DNA of 19,256 nucleotides from an uncultured Coriobacteriaceae bacterium (lineage in GTDB: Bacteria; Actinomycetota; Coriobacteriia; Coriobacteriales; Eggerthellaceae). Positions 6,159 to 13,325 of this stretch are shown here, piece after piece (position 1 is the first letter of the stretch; each line of letters begins with the position of its first letter). The position numbers and the translations under genes were made by a program. The notes beneath the pieces were generated by a model, which was not told where the DNA came from, searched no databases, and was given only the letters and a program-made list of their open reading frames with translations. The DNA lies in assembly GCA_900539675.1 (NCBI GenBank), contig UQDJ01000035.1, positions 1 to 19,256 of the forward strand, in the 5' to 3' direction.

Positions 6159-6238
6159 GCTTTGCAAAAGACTTTTTGCAAAGCGAATTCCCCACCAGCA
6201 GTGCCGTGTCAAAGCAATTGGGTGGTAAAGTCTTTTGC
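6159..6238. promoter_or_regulatory. Nested inverted repeats upstream of the XRE regulator gene
   Basis: GCTTTGCAAAA-GACT-TTTTGCAAAGC (6159-6184) is a perfect 11-bp dyad. Its middle (GCAAAAGACTTT, 6164-6175) is also perfectly complementary to AAAGTCTTTTGC (6227-6238), with CCCACC/GGGTGG (6191-6196 and 6220-6225) able to pair inside that loop. The two foldings exclude each other. It ends 34 bases before the regulator start codon, so it could be an operator with several half-sites for the XRE protein, or a switching 5' leader. Confidence 0.6.
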
Positions 6239-6272
6239 GATTTGTCACATTTCCTACAAGAAGAGGTTACCT

Positions 6273-6869
6273 ATGGAGCTTGGCAGAAACGTCAAGGAGT
6301 ATCGAACCCGACTAAACATGTCCCAAGAGCAACTAGCACAAGCGATATTTGTGTCGCGCCAGACTATTTCTAACTGGGAAACCGATCGCACCTACCCCGA
6401 CGTACAAAGCCTTCTTCTCCTTAGTAATGTCTTTCAGACAAGCGTTGATGAACTGATTAAAGGAGATGTGAAAACAATGAAAGCGGTTCTCACCAATGAA
6501 GCAAAGAAGCTCAACAAGGTTGCACTGATTATGTCCATCTGTGGAGTGACAGCAGTTATCTGGGCACTGGCAACTTCGCTTATGAATATGGACTGGGCAG
6601 TGATTTTAATTCCTTGCGTCGTGCTCTTAATTCCAGCCGTAATAAGTGCCGGTCTGGCAGAGAAGATAAAGTTTGACAACAAGCTTTATACCTACCGCGC
6701 CGTCGAGGCGTTTATGGCGGGAGAAGACCCCGACATCACCAACGAAAGAAATCAGAAGGCCGGAAGAATGTGGTTGGGCAAACTCGCGGCGAAAACTGCC
6801 GTAGCAGCAGCCATTGGCTTTTGCTGTGGATGGGGCCTTTTCAGCATTCTTAGCAAGCTTTTAGGTTAG
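6273..6869 (+). CDS. XRE-family regulator with C-terminal membrane segments
   Basis: 198-residue protein combining a DNA-binding head with a membrane anchor. Residues about 5-62 form a helix-turn-helix of the Cro/C1 type (MSQEQLAQAI, VSRQTISNWE), ending in the DELIKGD motif common in this class. Three hydrophobic segments follow, near 84-103, 108-128 and 174-196, so it probably acts as a membrane-tethered transcription factor sensing an envelope or membrane signal; the signal is not apparent. I place the start at the ATG at 6273 (MELGRNVKEY), with AAGAGG upstream, because the longer open frame reads through the inverted repeats. It is monocistronic; the nested dyads upstream suggest self-regulation. 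Confidence 0.88.
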   Translation: MELGRNVKEYRTRLNMSQEQLAQAIFVSRQTISNWETDRTYPDVQSLLLLSNVFQTSVDELIKGDVKTMKAVLTNEAKKLNKVALIMSICGVTAVIWALATSLMNMDWAVILIPCVVLLIPAVISAGLAEKIKFDNKLYTYRAVEAFMAGEDPDITNERNQKAGRMWLGKLAAKTAVAAAIGFCCGWGLFSILSKLLG

Positions 6870-6971
6870 TGCGCATAAGGGCGTAGCTTTCCTGGCCGGC
6901 AAAAAGGATTTATTTCGTGAATCAACACTGAGCAATAATTCGATCATTTGAACTGGCCTTTTTCATTTCCC

Positions 6972-7003
6972 TTGTATGAGAATACTAATTGTATTTTTAT
7001 ACT
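6972..7003 (+). promoter_or_regulatory. MerR-type promoter of the AEC-MerR-MFS operon
   Basis: TTGTAT (6972-6977) and TATACT (6998-7003) are separated by 20 bases instead of 17. A dyad AATAC-TAATT-GTATT (6981-6995) is centred in the spacer to within half a base. MerR-family activators (MerR, CueR, ZntR, BmrR) use 19-20 bp spacers with a dyad between the boxes, which they untwist to open the promoter. The second gene of this operon encodes a MerR regulator. Confidence 0.7.
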
Positions 7004-7057
7004 GCGATTGATCATGAGCATTCATCGAACGCTTGCGTATTTGGGAGATGAACCACA

Positions 7058-8002
7058 ATGAGCACTTTCCTTAATGCTGGCTCAATGATGATTGTTTTAT
7101 TCATCACCGTAGCGATAGGCTATTTAGCTCGAAAAATTCATTTGGTAAACGACACTTTCGATGACACCCTATCGAAAGTGGTCATGAAAATTACTTGTCC
7201 TGCGGTAGTGTTAGATTCCGTATTAAGTAATTCCAATCTTCCTGAAAACACCGTTATTTGGCAGATCTTAGGGGTATCTTTTTTACTCTTTATTCCTGTT
7301 GTTGCAATTGCGCTTATAGTTCCACGGTTCTATAGAATTCCAGCAAAACAAAAAGGAGGCCATGAGTTCACTATTGCGTTTAGCAATGTGGGACTTGTGG
7401 GATTTGCTGTGTGCGATGCCATTTTAGGAAGCGATTCAATACTCTACCTTGCCATCTACAACATCATCTGCAATCTAGTTCTATTCAGCGTAGGAGCCTG
7501 GATGGTTTCCCGGTCTGGCACCGTAAAGCTGTCTAGAAAAGAACAGCTGAATTACGTCAGGAAAAACCTTGTCAGCCCCATTATGGCAGCGTGCGTTCTT
7601 GCGTTGATTTTTGCTCTGTTCCACATAACCGATTCAGGACCAATAGGACAAACATGTGAATTACTTGGCGCTATGACCCCTGCCGCAGCCATGCTCGTTA
7701 TTGGCTCGACGTTAGCTAAGTATGAAATTAAATCCATGGTCACCAGCGGCTGGGCTTACATTACGACGTTCGTACGTCTTTTGGTGATCCCAGCTGTTGT
7801 CTATTTTGTAAGCAGCTTCTTTATCGCAGATTCCTATGTGGTGGCTTCGCTGGTACTCATTAACGCTATGCCCGCCGCTATGATGGGAACTACAATGAGC
7901 ATCACCTATGGTGGCGACTTAAAATCTTTAAGCCAAGGAATGTTTCTCACCACAATTTTCTCTGTCATCACTATTCCAATCGTGACAACCTTTATTATGT
8001 GA
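7058..8002 (+). CDS. AEC (auxin efflux carrier) family permease
   Basis: 314-residue inner-membrane transporter with about ten hydrophobic segments in two groups around a more polar middle (near residues 145-165). N-terminal features fit the family: GYLARK after the first helix, SKVVMKITCPAVVLDSVL, and FSNVGLVGF near residue 108; the second half carries INAMPAAMM. AEC members move small organic acids (malate, malonate) or efflux various anions; the substrate cannot be read from sequence. GGGAG lies ten bases before the ATG. It is first in an operon with a MerR regulator (29 bases downstream) and an MFS exporter, behind a MerR-type promoter, so its expression probably answers to that regulator's ligand. 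Confidence 0.9.
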   Translation: MSTFLNAGSMMIVLFITVAIGYLARKIHLVNDTFDDTLSKVVMKITCPAVVLDSVLSNSNLPENTVIWQILGVSFLLFIPVVAIALIVPRFYRIPAKQKGGHEFTIAFSNVGLVGFAVCDAILGSDSILYLAIYNIICNLVLFSVGAWMVSRSGTVKLSRKEQLNYVRKNLVSPIMAACVLALIFALFHITDSGPIGQTCELLGAMTPAAAMLVIGSTLAKYEIKSMVTSGWAYITTFVRLLVIPAVVYFVSSFFIADSYVVASLVLINAMPAAMMGTTMSITYGGDLKSLSQGMFLTTIFSVITIPIVTTFIM

Positions 8003-8031
8003 CAGCACGATCCAAAACAGGAGGGGCTTAT

Positions 8032-8862
8032 ATGCGCAGTAAAGAAGCAGCAGATCTTGCAGGCGTTACCGTGCGTACCCTTCGCTATTACCATCAACGC
8101 GAAGTATTACCCGAACCCCCGCGTCAGCAAAATGGATATCGCAGTTATGGCATGGTTGATGTGGCGCGCGTGCTGCGCATCAAGCGCATGGCATCTTTAG
8201 GGCTATCCCTCGATCAGATAAAAGCAATCCTTTCCAGCGAAACCGAACAAAACGAAGCTGACACCGTTGCAATTCTCAATGAGCTTGACAGCGAACTGAG
8301 CTATCAGATTGAACAACTTGAAGCCAGGCGGCACATCATTGCGCAGCTTAAAGCTGAAGCATCGTCAGGCGCCAACCCAGTCATTGATGCATCACCACGC
8401 ATAGGCAGCCACCTGGCGCAGCTAAAACAGCATGGATCAAACGAACTGTTCACACAGATGGAGCTTGCGCAACTGATGCTGCTTGACGAGCAAGCGGGAG
8501 GTCAAGATGCTCTAGCAGCGACCATGAAGCTCTATGACATGTTTGATCAATCTGATTTTATGGATAAATACGTCAGCATAAACAACGAAGTGCTTGCGCT
8601 ACCCGCTGATGCTTCCGAAAAGCGTATTGAAGAGCTTGTTCAGCAAACGGTTTCATTGCTGGTTCCCCAGTTACAGGCCTTTATCAACAAGCATGGTACT
8701 TACGACGAAGAGGATGAAGAACAAGCATCACATCTTCGGTCTCTGATTGAAACCTACGACAACGAAGTGCTCAATGATGCTCAGCACCGTGTTTCACAGT
8801 TATGTGTTGAGCGTATAGCTGAAGAACTTGGTATTGCGATTTCTTCTCAGCTGAATTCTTGA
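8032..8862 (+). CDS. MerR-family transcriptional regulator
   Basis: 276-residue activator. The N-terminal winged helix is canonical: KEAADLAGVTVRTLRYYHQR, then NGYRSYGMVDVARVLRIKR and LGLSLDQIKAIL, to about residue 68. A coiled-coil dimerisation helix follows (about 85-115), then an all-helical C-terminal domain of about 150 residues that I do not assign. There is no cysteine pattern of metal-sensing MerR proteins, so an organic ligand is more likely. The ATG at 8032 has AGGAGG seven bases upstream. Placed between an AEC permease and an MFS exporter, it most likely activates its own operon through the spacer dyad at 6981-6995. Confidence 0.93.
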   Translation: MRSKEAADLAGVTVRTLRYYHQREVLPEPPRQQNGYRSYGMVDVARVLRIKRMASLGLSLDQIKAILSSETEQNEADTVAILNELDSELSYQIEQLEARRHIIAQLKAEASSGANPVIDASPRIGSHLAQLKQHGSNELFTQMELAQLMLLDEQAGGQDALAATMKLYDMFDQSDFMDKYVSINNEVLALPADASEKRIEELVQQTVSLLVPQLQAFINKHGTYDEEDEEQASHLRSLIETYDNEVLNDAQHRVSQLCVERIAEELGIAISSQLNS

Positions 8863-8918
8863 CCCTGACGCAACGTCATGGTTTTCAATGGCCCTACACA
8901 CAACAGAAGGGATCATTG

Positions 8919-10256
8919 ATGAACGATAAGGATTCAAAAGGGCAATCACAAGAAAAACTGCCTCTTGATATGCCCATGATAGGTCCTCTTTCGCTGCGCT
9001 TTCTTGCTTCGAGTGGTATTTCACTGTTAGGAAATTCGATTGCGGGCGTCATTTTGCCACTTGTTATGTTAGCCACGACAGGCGACGCTCTTGCTGCGGG
9101 ATTGTTGGCGCTGATTTGCATGGTGCCTCAGACCATTGCCGGTGTTTTAGGCGGCGCCTTACTGGATCGCATCAACAGACGCGATGTGTCCGTGCTTTCT
9201 GACATTATTTCTGCTATTTCAGTAGCTATGCTGCCCATTATTGACGCCACCGTAGGGCTTAACTTTGGGTGGTTTGTTCTGTTTGGTCTTTTAGGCGCTC
9301 TTGGTGATGTACCCGGAATGACTGCACGTGATTCCCTTATGCCAATGGTGTGTGAACGCGATAGCGTAAGCATGCAGCGCTTTGTTGGCGTATGGCAGTC
9401 GGTAGAAAGCCTTATGACAATCATAGGACCGGCTGTAGCGGCTTTATGCATTAGCTTTACTGGCGCAACAAACGCCCTCGTTATCACTGCGGGCACTTCG
9501 GCTTTAGCTGCAATAGTTACCTGTACTATTCCCCGTTCAACAGGAAGGGCACCACAACAAAAGATGGCTGCCTCTCAAAACGCAGCTAGGTCTCAAAAGA
9601 CAGCTGCTTCTCAAAAGGCGGCTAGTTTCCAAAAGACAGCCGATTTTCATCCTGTACGTATGGCACTGAATGCCACAAAAGATGGCCTCAAAACACTGTT
9701 TGCTTCTGACCCCATTCTAAGAACATCGATGATCTTTACGCTCTTGATCCTTGTGGCAATGGGTGGTTATCAGGGATTGTTATTGCCCGTTCACTTTACG
9801 CTTATTCAAAGAGCCGATCTGTTAGGATACGTTCTTTCTGACATGTCGGTTGGTATTTTAATCGGCTCGCTTATATATGCGCATCTTGCACCTAGGATGT
9901 CGCGCCGTAGATGGTATTGCTGCTCTCTGGTTGGCATGATGGTGGGTATGACGGTCATGTCGCTTTTGCCACCTTTTCCGCTCTTGTTAGCGGGTGCAGC
10001 CATACTCGGTTTTTCATCGGGCCCGTTTTCCGCACTTTTAAACTTTAAAGTATTCGACCTTATTCCCGATGAAGTACGAGGGGCTAGTCTGGGAACTCAA
10101 AATGCCCTCATGCTTGTGGTGGCTCCTTTGGCAGTTTTCGGAACATCAGTGCTGGTAACCGTTTTTGGTGTCGAACATGCGGCTATTATACTTTCAGGTA
10201 TCTGGGCGGTATTTACGCTCTACGCCTTGTTTGCAAAAGCCATGCGCAATCTGTAA
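8919..10256 (+). CDS. MFS efflux transporter (DHA3-like) with a repeat-expanded central loop
   Basis: 445-residue membrane exporter. Hydrophobic segments fit about 12 helices; the first cytoplasmic loop carries an MFS motif A variant (GGALLDRINRR near residue 78). Similarity in style is to the drug-efflux MFS_3/DHA3 group. The start is the ATG at 8919 after AGAAGGG; a longer frame beginning at 8859 overlaps the merR stop and lacks a ribosome site. The central cytoplasmic loop between the two halves holds an in-frame 18-bp tandem repeat (residues about 215-244), giving a flexible Ala/Ser/Gln/Lys linker. It is third in the operon, 56 bases after merR. Substrate unknown; probably a compound also sensed by the MerR protein. 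Confidence 0.9.
   Translation: MNDKDSKGQSQEKLPLDMPMIGPLSLRFLASSGISLLGNSIAGVILPLVMLATTGDALAAGLLALICMVPQTIAGVLGGALLDRINRRDVSVLSDIISAISVAMLPIIDATVGLNFGWFVLFGLLGALGDVPGMTARDSLMPMVCERDSVSMQRFVGVWQSVESLMTIIGPAVAALCISFTGATNALVITAGTSALAAIVTCTIPRSTGRAPQQKMAASQNAARSQKTAASQKAASFQKTADFHPVRMALNATKDGLKTLFASDPILRTSMIFTLLILVAMGGYQGLLLPVHFTLIQRADLLGYVLSDMSVGILIGSLIYAHLAPRMSRRRWYCCSLVGMMVGMTVMSLLPPFPLLLAGAAILGFSSGPFSALLNFKVFDLIPDEVRGASLGTQNALMLVVAPLAVFGTSVLVTVFGVEHAAIILSGIWAVFTLYALFAKAMRNL
9561..9650 (+). repeat. In-frame 18-bp repeat inside the MFS gene
   Basis: Five degenerate hexapeptide units, KMAASQ, NAARSQ, KTAASQ, KAASFQ and KTADFH, encoded by 18-base repeats built around TCTCAAAAG. The unit length keeps the frame, so copy number can vary without breaking the gene. 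Confidence 0.85.
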
Positions 10257-10294
10257 TAAAAAGGCCGAAAGGTCCAGGTTCGTCTTGATCGAAT

Positions 10295-10368
10295 CCATCT
10301 GGACCACGGCCGTCTGAACTACGCCCATCTGGACCACGGCCGTCTGAACTACGCCCATCTGGACCGCG
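10295..10368. repeat. Tandem 30-bp (2 x 15-bp) repeat after the MFS gene
   Basis: Two exact 30-base copies (10295-10324, 10325-10354) and the start of a third. Each contains two related 15-mers, CCATCTGGACCACGG and CCGTCTGAACTACGC, identical at 11 of 15 positions. The array begins about 40 bases past the MFS stop. Open frames across it on the minus strand encode only pentapeptide repeats and are a by-product of the 15-base period. Confidence 0.9.
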
Positions 10369-10496
10369 TCGGTTATTGTAAAACCCAGCATCCGCTTGGC
10401 TGCTTACGAACCGGCATACCGGTATCATTGCAAGCATAGGCCAGTTATATTTACTGACATGAGTTACCTAAGTGATGCACTGTACGGAGGACTTTC

Positions 10497-11393
10497 ATGA
10501 AAGCTCTTTCCCTGACACCCGATTGGGCTATTGACGTTTTGCTGGGCTACAAGATGGTTGAATGCCGAACCTGGAAAACCGATTATCGCGGTCCTTTGTT
10601 GATCTGCGCTAGTTCTCAGGCATGGCCTGGCAGCATTGCTAAACACGCGCTTTGTGTTGTTGACCTAGTAGATATCGTTCCCTTTGCGAAGAAACACTTA
10701 AACGCAGCTTGCATGGACGCAATGCCAAAGCCGGGCAGCTTCGCTTGGATTCTAGAGAATCTTCGCTGGGTTAAACCTTTTGAGGTTAAAGGCAAACTAC
10801 ACCTCTACGATGTTCCTGACGAAAAAATAGAGTTCATTCCTGCCGAAATAGATAATGCCACCGCCCTAAAAACCTACTATGAGCCGCTGATGACGTGGAG
10901 CAATAGAGAAATAAAAGAAGAAGAGGTGCGCGCTTGGTGGAACGACGAACTTGAAGCGCAAAGGCGCATGTTTGCCGAGCTCAGTGAAGAAGCGCCCTCT
11001 CTCAAATCTGAAGAAACGAGCGATACGCACAACAAGGACGAAAAGAGCGCCAAGAGCGATAAGGACGCTAAGAGCAGCAAGAGCGACGAGTGCGATCAGA
11101 ACGATCAGAGTAATCAGACCACTAAGACCACTTCTCCTAACGATGTTTTGCAGATCTCTTTTGATGAAATCTGCAAAACAATGGAATTGGTTTTAAGAGA
11201 AAAAGGCGCACTATCAGCCAAAGACCTTATACGTGCTACCGCAAGGAAATGCGGCTACAAACGACTGGGTTCACGTATTGAAGAGGTTTTTAACAATCAC
11301 CTTCGCGAAGCGGTAAAACAAGGAATATTTACCGAACAAGGCGGCATAATTCTACTTTCGTTTGGTAAGCCTAGCCCTAACCTTCACAACTGA
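10497..11393 (+). CDS. ASCH-domain protein with charged linker and C-terminal winged-helix-like domain
   Basis: 298 residues in three parts. Residues 1 to about 110 form an ASCH (PUA-like) domain with its signature GYK-x2-E-x-RTW (Lys19, Glu22, Arg24) and YRGPLLICASS; ASCH domains bind or process nucleic acid, and some are N4-acetylcytidine amidohydrolases. About 165-217 is a low-complexity Lys/Ser/Asp/Asn/Gln linker from a repetitive AAGAGCG-rich stretch. About 219-290 looks like a winged helix resembling the DUF3320 tail of some helicase-type proteins (GALSAKDLIRATARKCGYKR, LGSRI). Its function is unknown. The ATG at 10497 has GGAGG seven bases upstream. The SRAP gene follows after 13 bases, so the two are probably co-transcribed; a small dyad (ACCGG-CATA-CCGGT, 10410-10423) lies upstream. 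Confidence 0.85.
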   Translation: MKALSLTPDWAIDVLLGYKMVECRTWKTDYRGPLLICASSQAWPGSIAKHALCVVDLVDIVPFAKKHLNAACMDAMPKPGSFAWILENLRWVKPFEVKGKLHLYDVPDEKIEFIPAEIDNATALKTYYEPLMTWSNREIKEEEVRAWWNDELEAQRRMFAELSEEAPSLKSEETSDTHNKDEKSAKSDKDAKSSKSDECDQNDQSNQTTKTTSPNDVLQISFDEICKTMELVLREKGALSAKDLIRATARKCGYKRLGSRIEEVFNNHLREAVKQGIFTEQGGIILLSFGKPSPNLHN

Positions 11394-11406
11394 AATCGAG
11401 CTGATT

Positions 11407-12024
11407 ATGTGTACCAGATTTACGCCCCTTAGTCATACTGAAGCACAATCCGTCCTTGATTCGCTCTACAAAACCGGAAGTGCTCACATACGCAATCAGG
11501 ACAGCGCCGGTGAAGCGGCAGATGCTTACCCAGGAACAACAGTACCTTTATTTGTTCTGGGGCCAGACAACAAGCTTTTCACTCAAGCTGCTCGCTGGGG
11601 ATTCGAATCTGACCACCTAGGCAAACTGCTTTTCAACACGCGCATCGAAACAGCCTGCCAACAATATCACTCACAACGCGGCATGTGGGCACGTGCCATA
11701 CGGTCTGGTCGCTGCCTTATACCAGCACGTGCCTTTTTCGAGAAAAACGCCAGCGACATTGCCTTTAGCGAAAAAACAGGCAAACCGACAAAGCGGCTCT
11801 ATCGGATTTCGCTCGTAGGTACCAAAGCTTTTCTGATGGCAGGAATTTATGATGAGGGACATTTTTCGCTTATTACCACTGAACCGAATAGCATCATGAC
11901 GCCCATTCACAACCGTATGCCTTTGGTACTTGATGCTGGAGAGTCCCACATCTGGTTAAGCGATAACTTTGGATCCCTTGCCGACAGAAGCAACGTTCAA
12001 CTTACAGCACAACCTGCAGATTAA
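11407..12024 (+). CDS. SRAP-domain protein (YedK/HMCES-like abasic-site crosslinking protein)
   Basis: 205-residue SOS response-associated peptidase-family protein. The family uses Cys2, exposed after Met removal, to form a thiazolidine crosslink with abasic sites in single-stranded DNA, shielding them from breakage. The start at 11407 is fixed by this chemistry (MCTRF); the ribosome site is weak, suggesting coupling to the upstream ASCH gene. Key residues are present: Cys2, Asn77 (NTRIETA), Glu112 (FFE) and His168 (HNRMP). One departure is FFEKN where most members have F/WYEW, and the protein is slightly shorter than YedK (222). Pairing with an ASCH protein suggests a joint role in DNA damage handling; that is inference. 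Confidence 0.92.
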   Translation: MCTRFTPLSHTEAQSVLDSLYKTGSAHIRNQDSAGEAADAYPGTTVPLFVLGPDNKLFTQAARWGFESDHLGKLLFNTRIETACQQYHSQRGMWARAIRSGRCLIPARAFFEKNASDIAFSEKTGKPTKRLYRISLVGTKAFLMAGIYDEGHFSLITTEPNSIMTPIHNRMPLVLDAGESHIWLSDNFGSLADRSNVQLTAQPAD

Positions 12025-12094
12025 ATGAACGCTGTATCCTGTTCGTCATCGCGGAATACGGCCAATTCTCAATTTCTTACTCACGCAAGCGCGC

Positions 12095-12922
12095 CTAAAT
12101 ATCAATACCTTGCAAGTAATCGGTTGTCTTACTGTATAGACTGCCCGTGCTATTGCCCTTAATGGGATCCAATAGGGACAGCACTTTTTTGATATTGTCC
12201 TCAAGTGCGCCTACAAAAAGCACCACAAAAGGATAAGGATCGTCATTGAGTTGAAAAGCACGAATGGCTTGTATATAGTCCTTGCGCCCCGTAGCGTGAA
12301 TATCGACAGGCACATAATCATGTTCCATCAGAATATAGTTCGACAATATGCGGCCTGTACGACCATTCGCATTTATAAAAGGGTGAATGCTTTCAAACTC
12401 AAGATGAAATAGCGCCGCAACAATTGCTGGGTGACGTTTGGAAGCAGCCACCGAAGACAATAAAGACGCCATGCGTTCAGGAATGTACTGAGCAGGACAT
12501 AGATCGAAGTCTGTGCCAGTAATCTCTACTTCTACCGTGCGATAGCAACCCCGCGTTGCAGGGTCTTTAGCATCCTCGTACATAAGCTTGTGGGTCTTTA
12601 GCACAATGCTTTCACTGAGCGTAAGATTCTTAGCAACACAAGATAATACGTAGTCAAGTGCTGCCTTTGCCCCTTTCGCTTGAGCTATTTCTTCCGAGGT
12701 TGCATCAACGTCCTCAACTCCCTCAAATACCAACGCAGTATCCCCTAAGGACATCGTTGAGCCCTCAATAGCATTTGAGTTATAGGAACTAGCAACAGAC
12801 CACGACTTAATAAACCGCTCGTAAGCATCAGGATATTGGTCGCGCAATACACGCACGCGCTCCTGCAAACGGTCAAGTTCCGCAAGGGTTGCATCAAGAG
12901 TATGTAGCTGAGTAAAGCTCAT
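12095..12922 (-). CDS. Fic-domain protein with atypical active-site motif
   Basis: 275-residue Fic protein, of the family that usually transfers AMP to a hydroxyl of a target protein. The Fic core reads HPFINANGRTGR (residues 180-191); the catalytic His180 and the NGR-x2-R phosphate loop are kept, but the magnesium-binding acid (Asp/Glu in HPFx[DE]GNGR) is Asn184 and the following Gly is Ala185. Thus it may use another nucleotide or group, or be weakly active. The inhibitory motif [ST]xxxE[GN] appears upstream as SNAIEG (49-54), making this a self-inhibited class II Fic protein. An N-terminal coiled-coil-like helix and a C-terminal extension are present. ATG at 12922; its first bases overlap the stop of a 27-codon ORF (ATGA). 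Convergent with the SRAP gene. Confidence 0.92.
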   Translation of the reverse strand: MSFTQLHTLDATLAELDRLQERVRVLRDQYPDAYERFIKSWSVASSYNSNAIEGSTMSLGDTALVFEGVEDVDATSEEIAQAKGAKAALDYVLSCVAKNLTLSESIVLKTHKLMYEDAKDPATRGCYRTVEVEITGTDFDLCPAQYIPERMASLLSSVAASKRHPAIVAALFHLEFESIHPFINANGRTGRILSNYILMEHDYVPVDIHATGRKDYIQAIRAFQLNDDPYPFVVLFVGALEDNIKKVLSLLDPIKGNSTGSLYSKTTDYLQGIDI

Positions 12923-13002
12923 ATAGACCTGTTCACATTGTTGCCCGAACGAACATCATCGAGAACCTTTCTTATAGCTCTCGACAATATCATTAGATCC
13001 AT
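12919..13002 (-). CDS. Possible 27-aa ORF translationally coupled to fic
   Basis: ATG at 13002, preceded by AAGAGGA at good spacing, opens a 27-codon frame (MDLMILSRAIRKVLDDVRSG...) whose TGA overlaps the fic ATG as ATGA. The fic gene has only a weak ribosome site of its own, so translation may depend on this ORF. The peptide could be a leader, a tiny partner, or the shrunken remains of a gene. No known Fic antitoxin motif is visible. Confidence 0.45.
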   Translation of the reverse strand: MDLMILSRAIRKVLDDVRSGNNVNRSI

Positions 13003-13041
13003 TGACTGGATTCCTCTTTTGTTATGAAATCAATGATTTAG

Positions 13042-13254
13042 CTACCCTATAAGCAGGTTGACCTTACCCAGATAATCTACGAACGCATCAATAATACTTG
13101 CGGTACGAACCTCAATATCCTGCTCCGTGAAGTCTTCGTGAGTCTCTGCCAGCTCGACCAATTCGCGTATTTTTGTCCCTGGGCGAAACTGTCCCTTTAC
13201 ATCCTCAACTAATCGAAGGCATAAATTAATGAGCACGGCAGAAGCCGTGCTCAA
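13042..13254 (-). pseudogene. Probable 3' remnant of a truncated gene upstream of fic
   Basis: An open frame ending with TAG at 13042 has strongly protein-like content from about 13220 onward (RPGTKIRELVELAETHEDF, then DIEVRTASIIDAFVDYLGK), which I do not recognise. It has no ATG; the only nominal start is a TTG at 13254 inside the dctP terminator hairpin, with no ribosome site. The likely reading is that an older gene lost its 5' part where the A/T-rich dehydratase unit joins. It could also be real and start at an unusual codon. Confidence 0.45.
13230..13253 (-). terminator. Terminator hairpin after the TRAP binding-protein gene
   Basis: GAGCACGGC (13231-13239) and GCCGTGCTC (13244-13252) form a perfect 9-bp stem, plus one flanking T-A pair, around a 4-base loop. 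On the minus strand it is followed by TTAATTTATG, a modest T-rich tail, about 75 bases past the dctP-like stop codon. Confidence 0.7.
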
Positions 13255-13325
13255 AAGGGAGTTCAGTTGAACGCTAAATACATGGATAGGGTAATGATTT
13301 TGTCTATTTTTCCCAATAGTTTTAG

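Noticed and set aside
10194..10437. Two overlapping minus-strand frames encoding pentapeptide repeats (VVQMG/VVQTA and RGPDG/RSSDG)
   Set aside because: A 15-base tandem repeat automatically gives pentapeptide repeats in every open frame; the frames run into the MFS gene and have no supported start.
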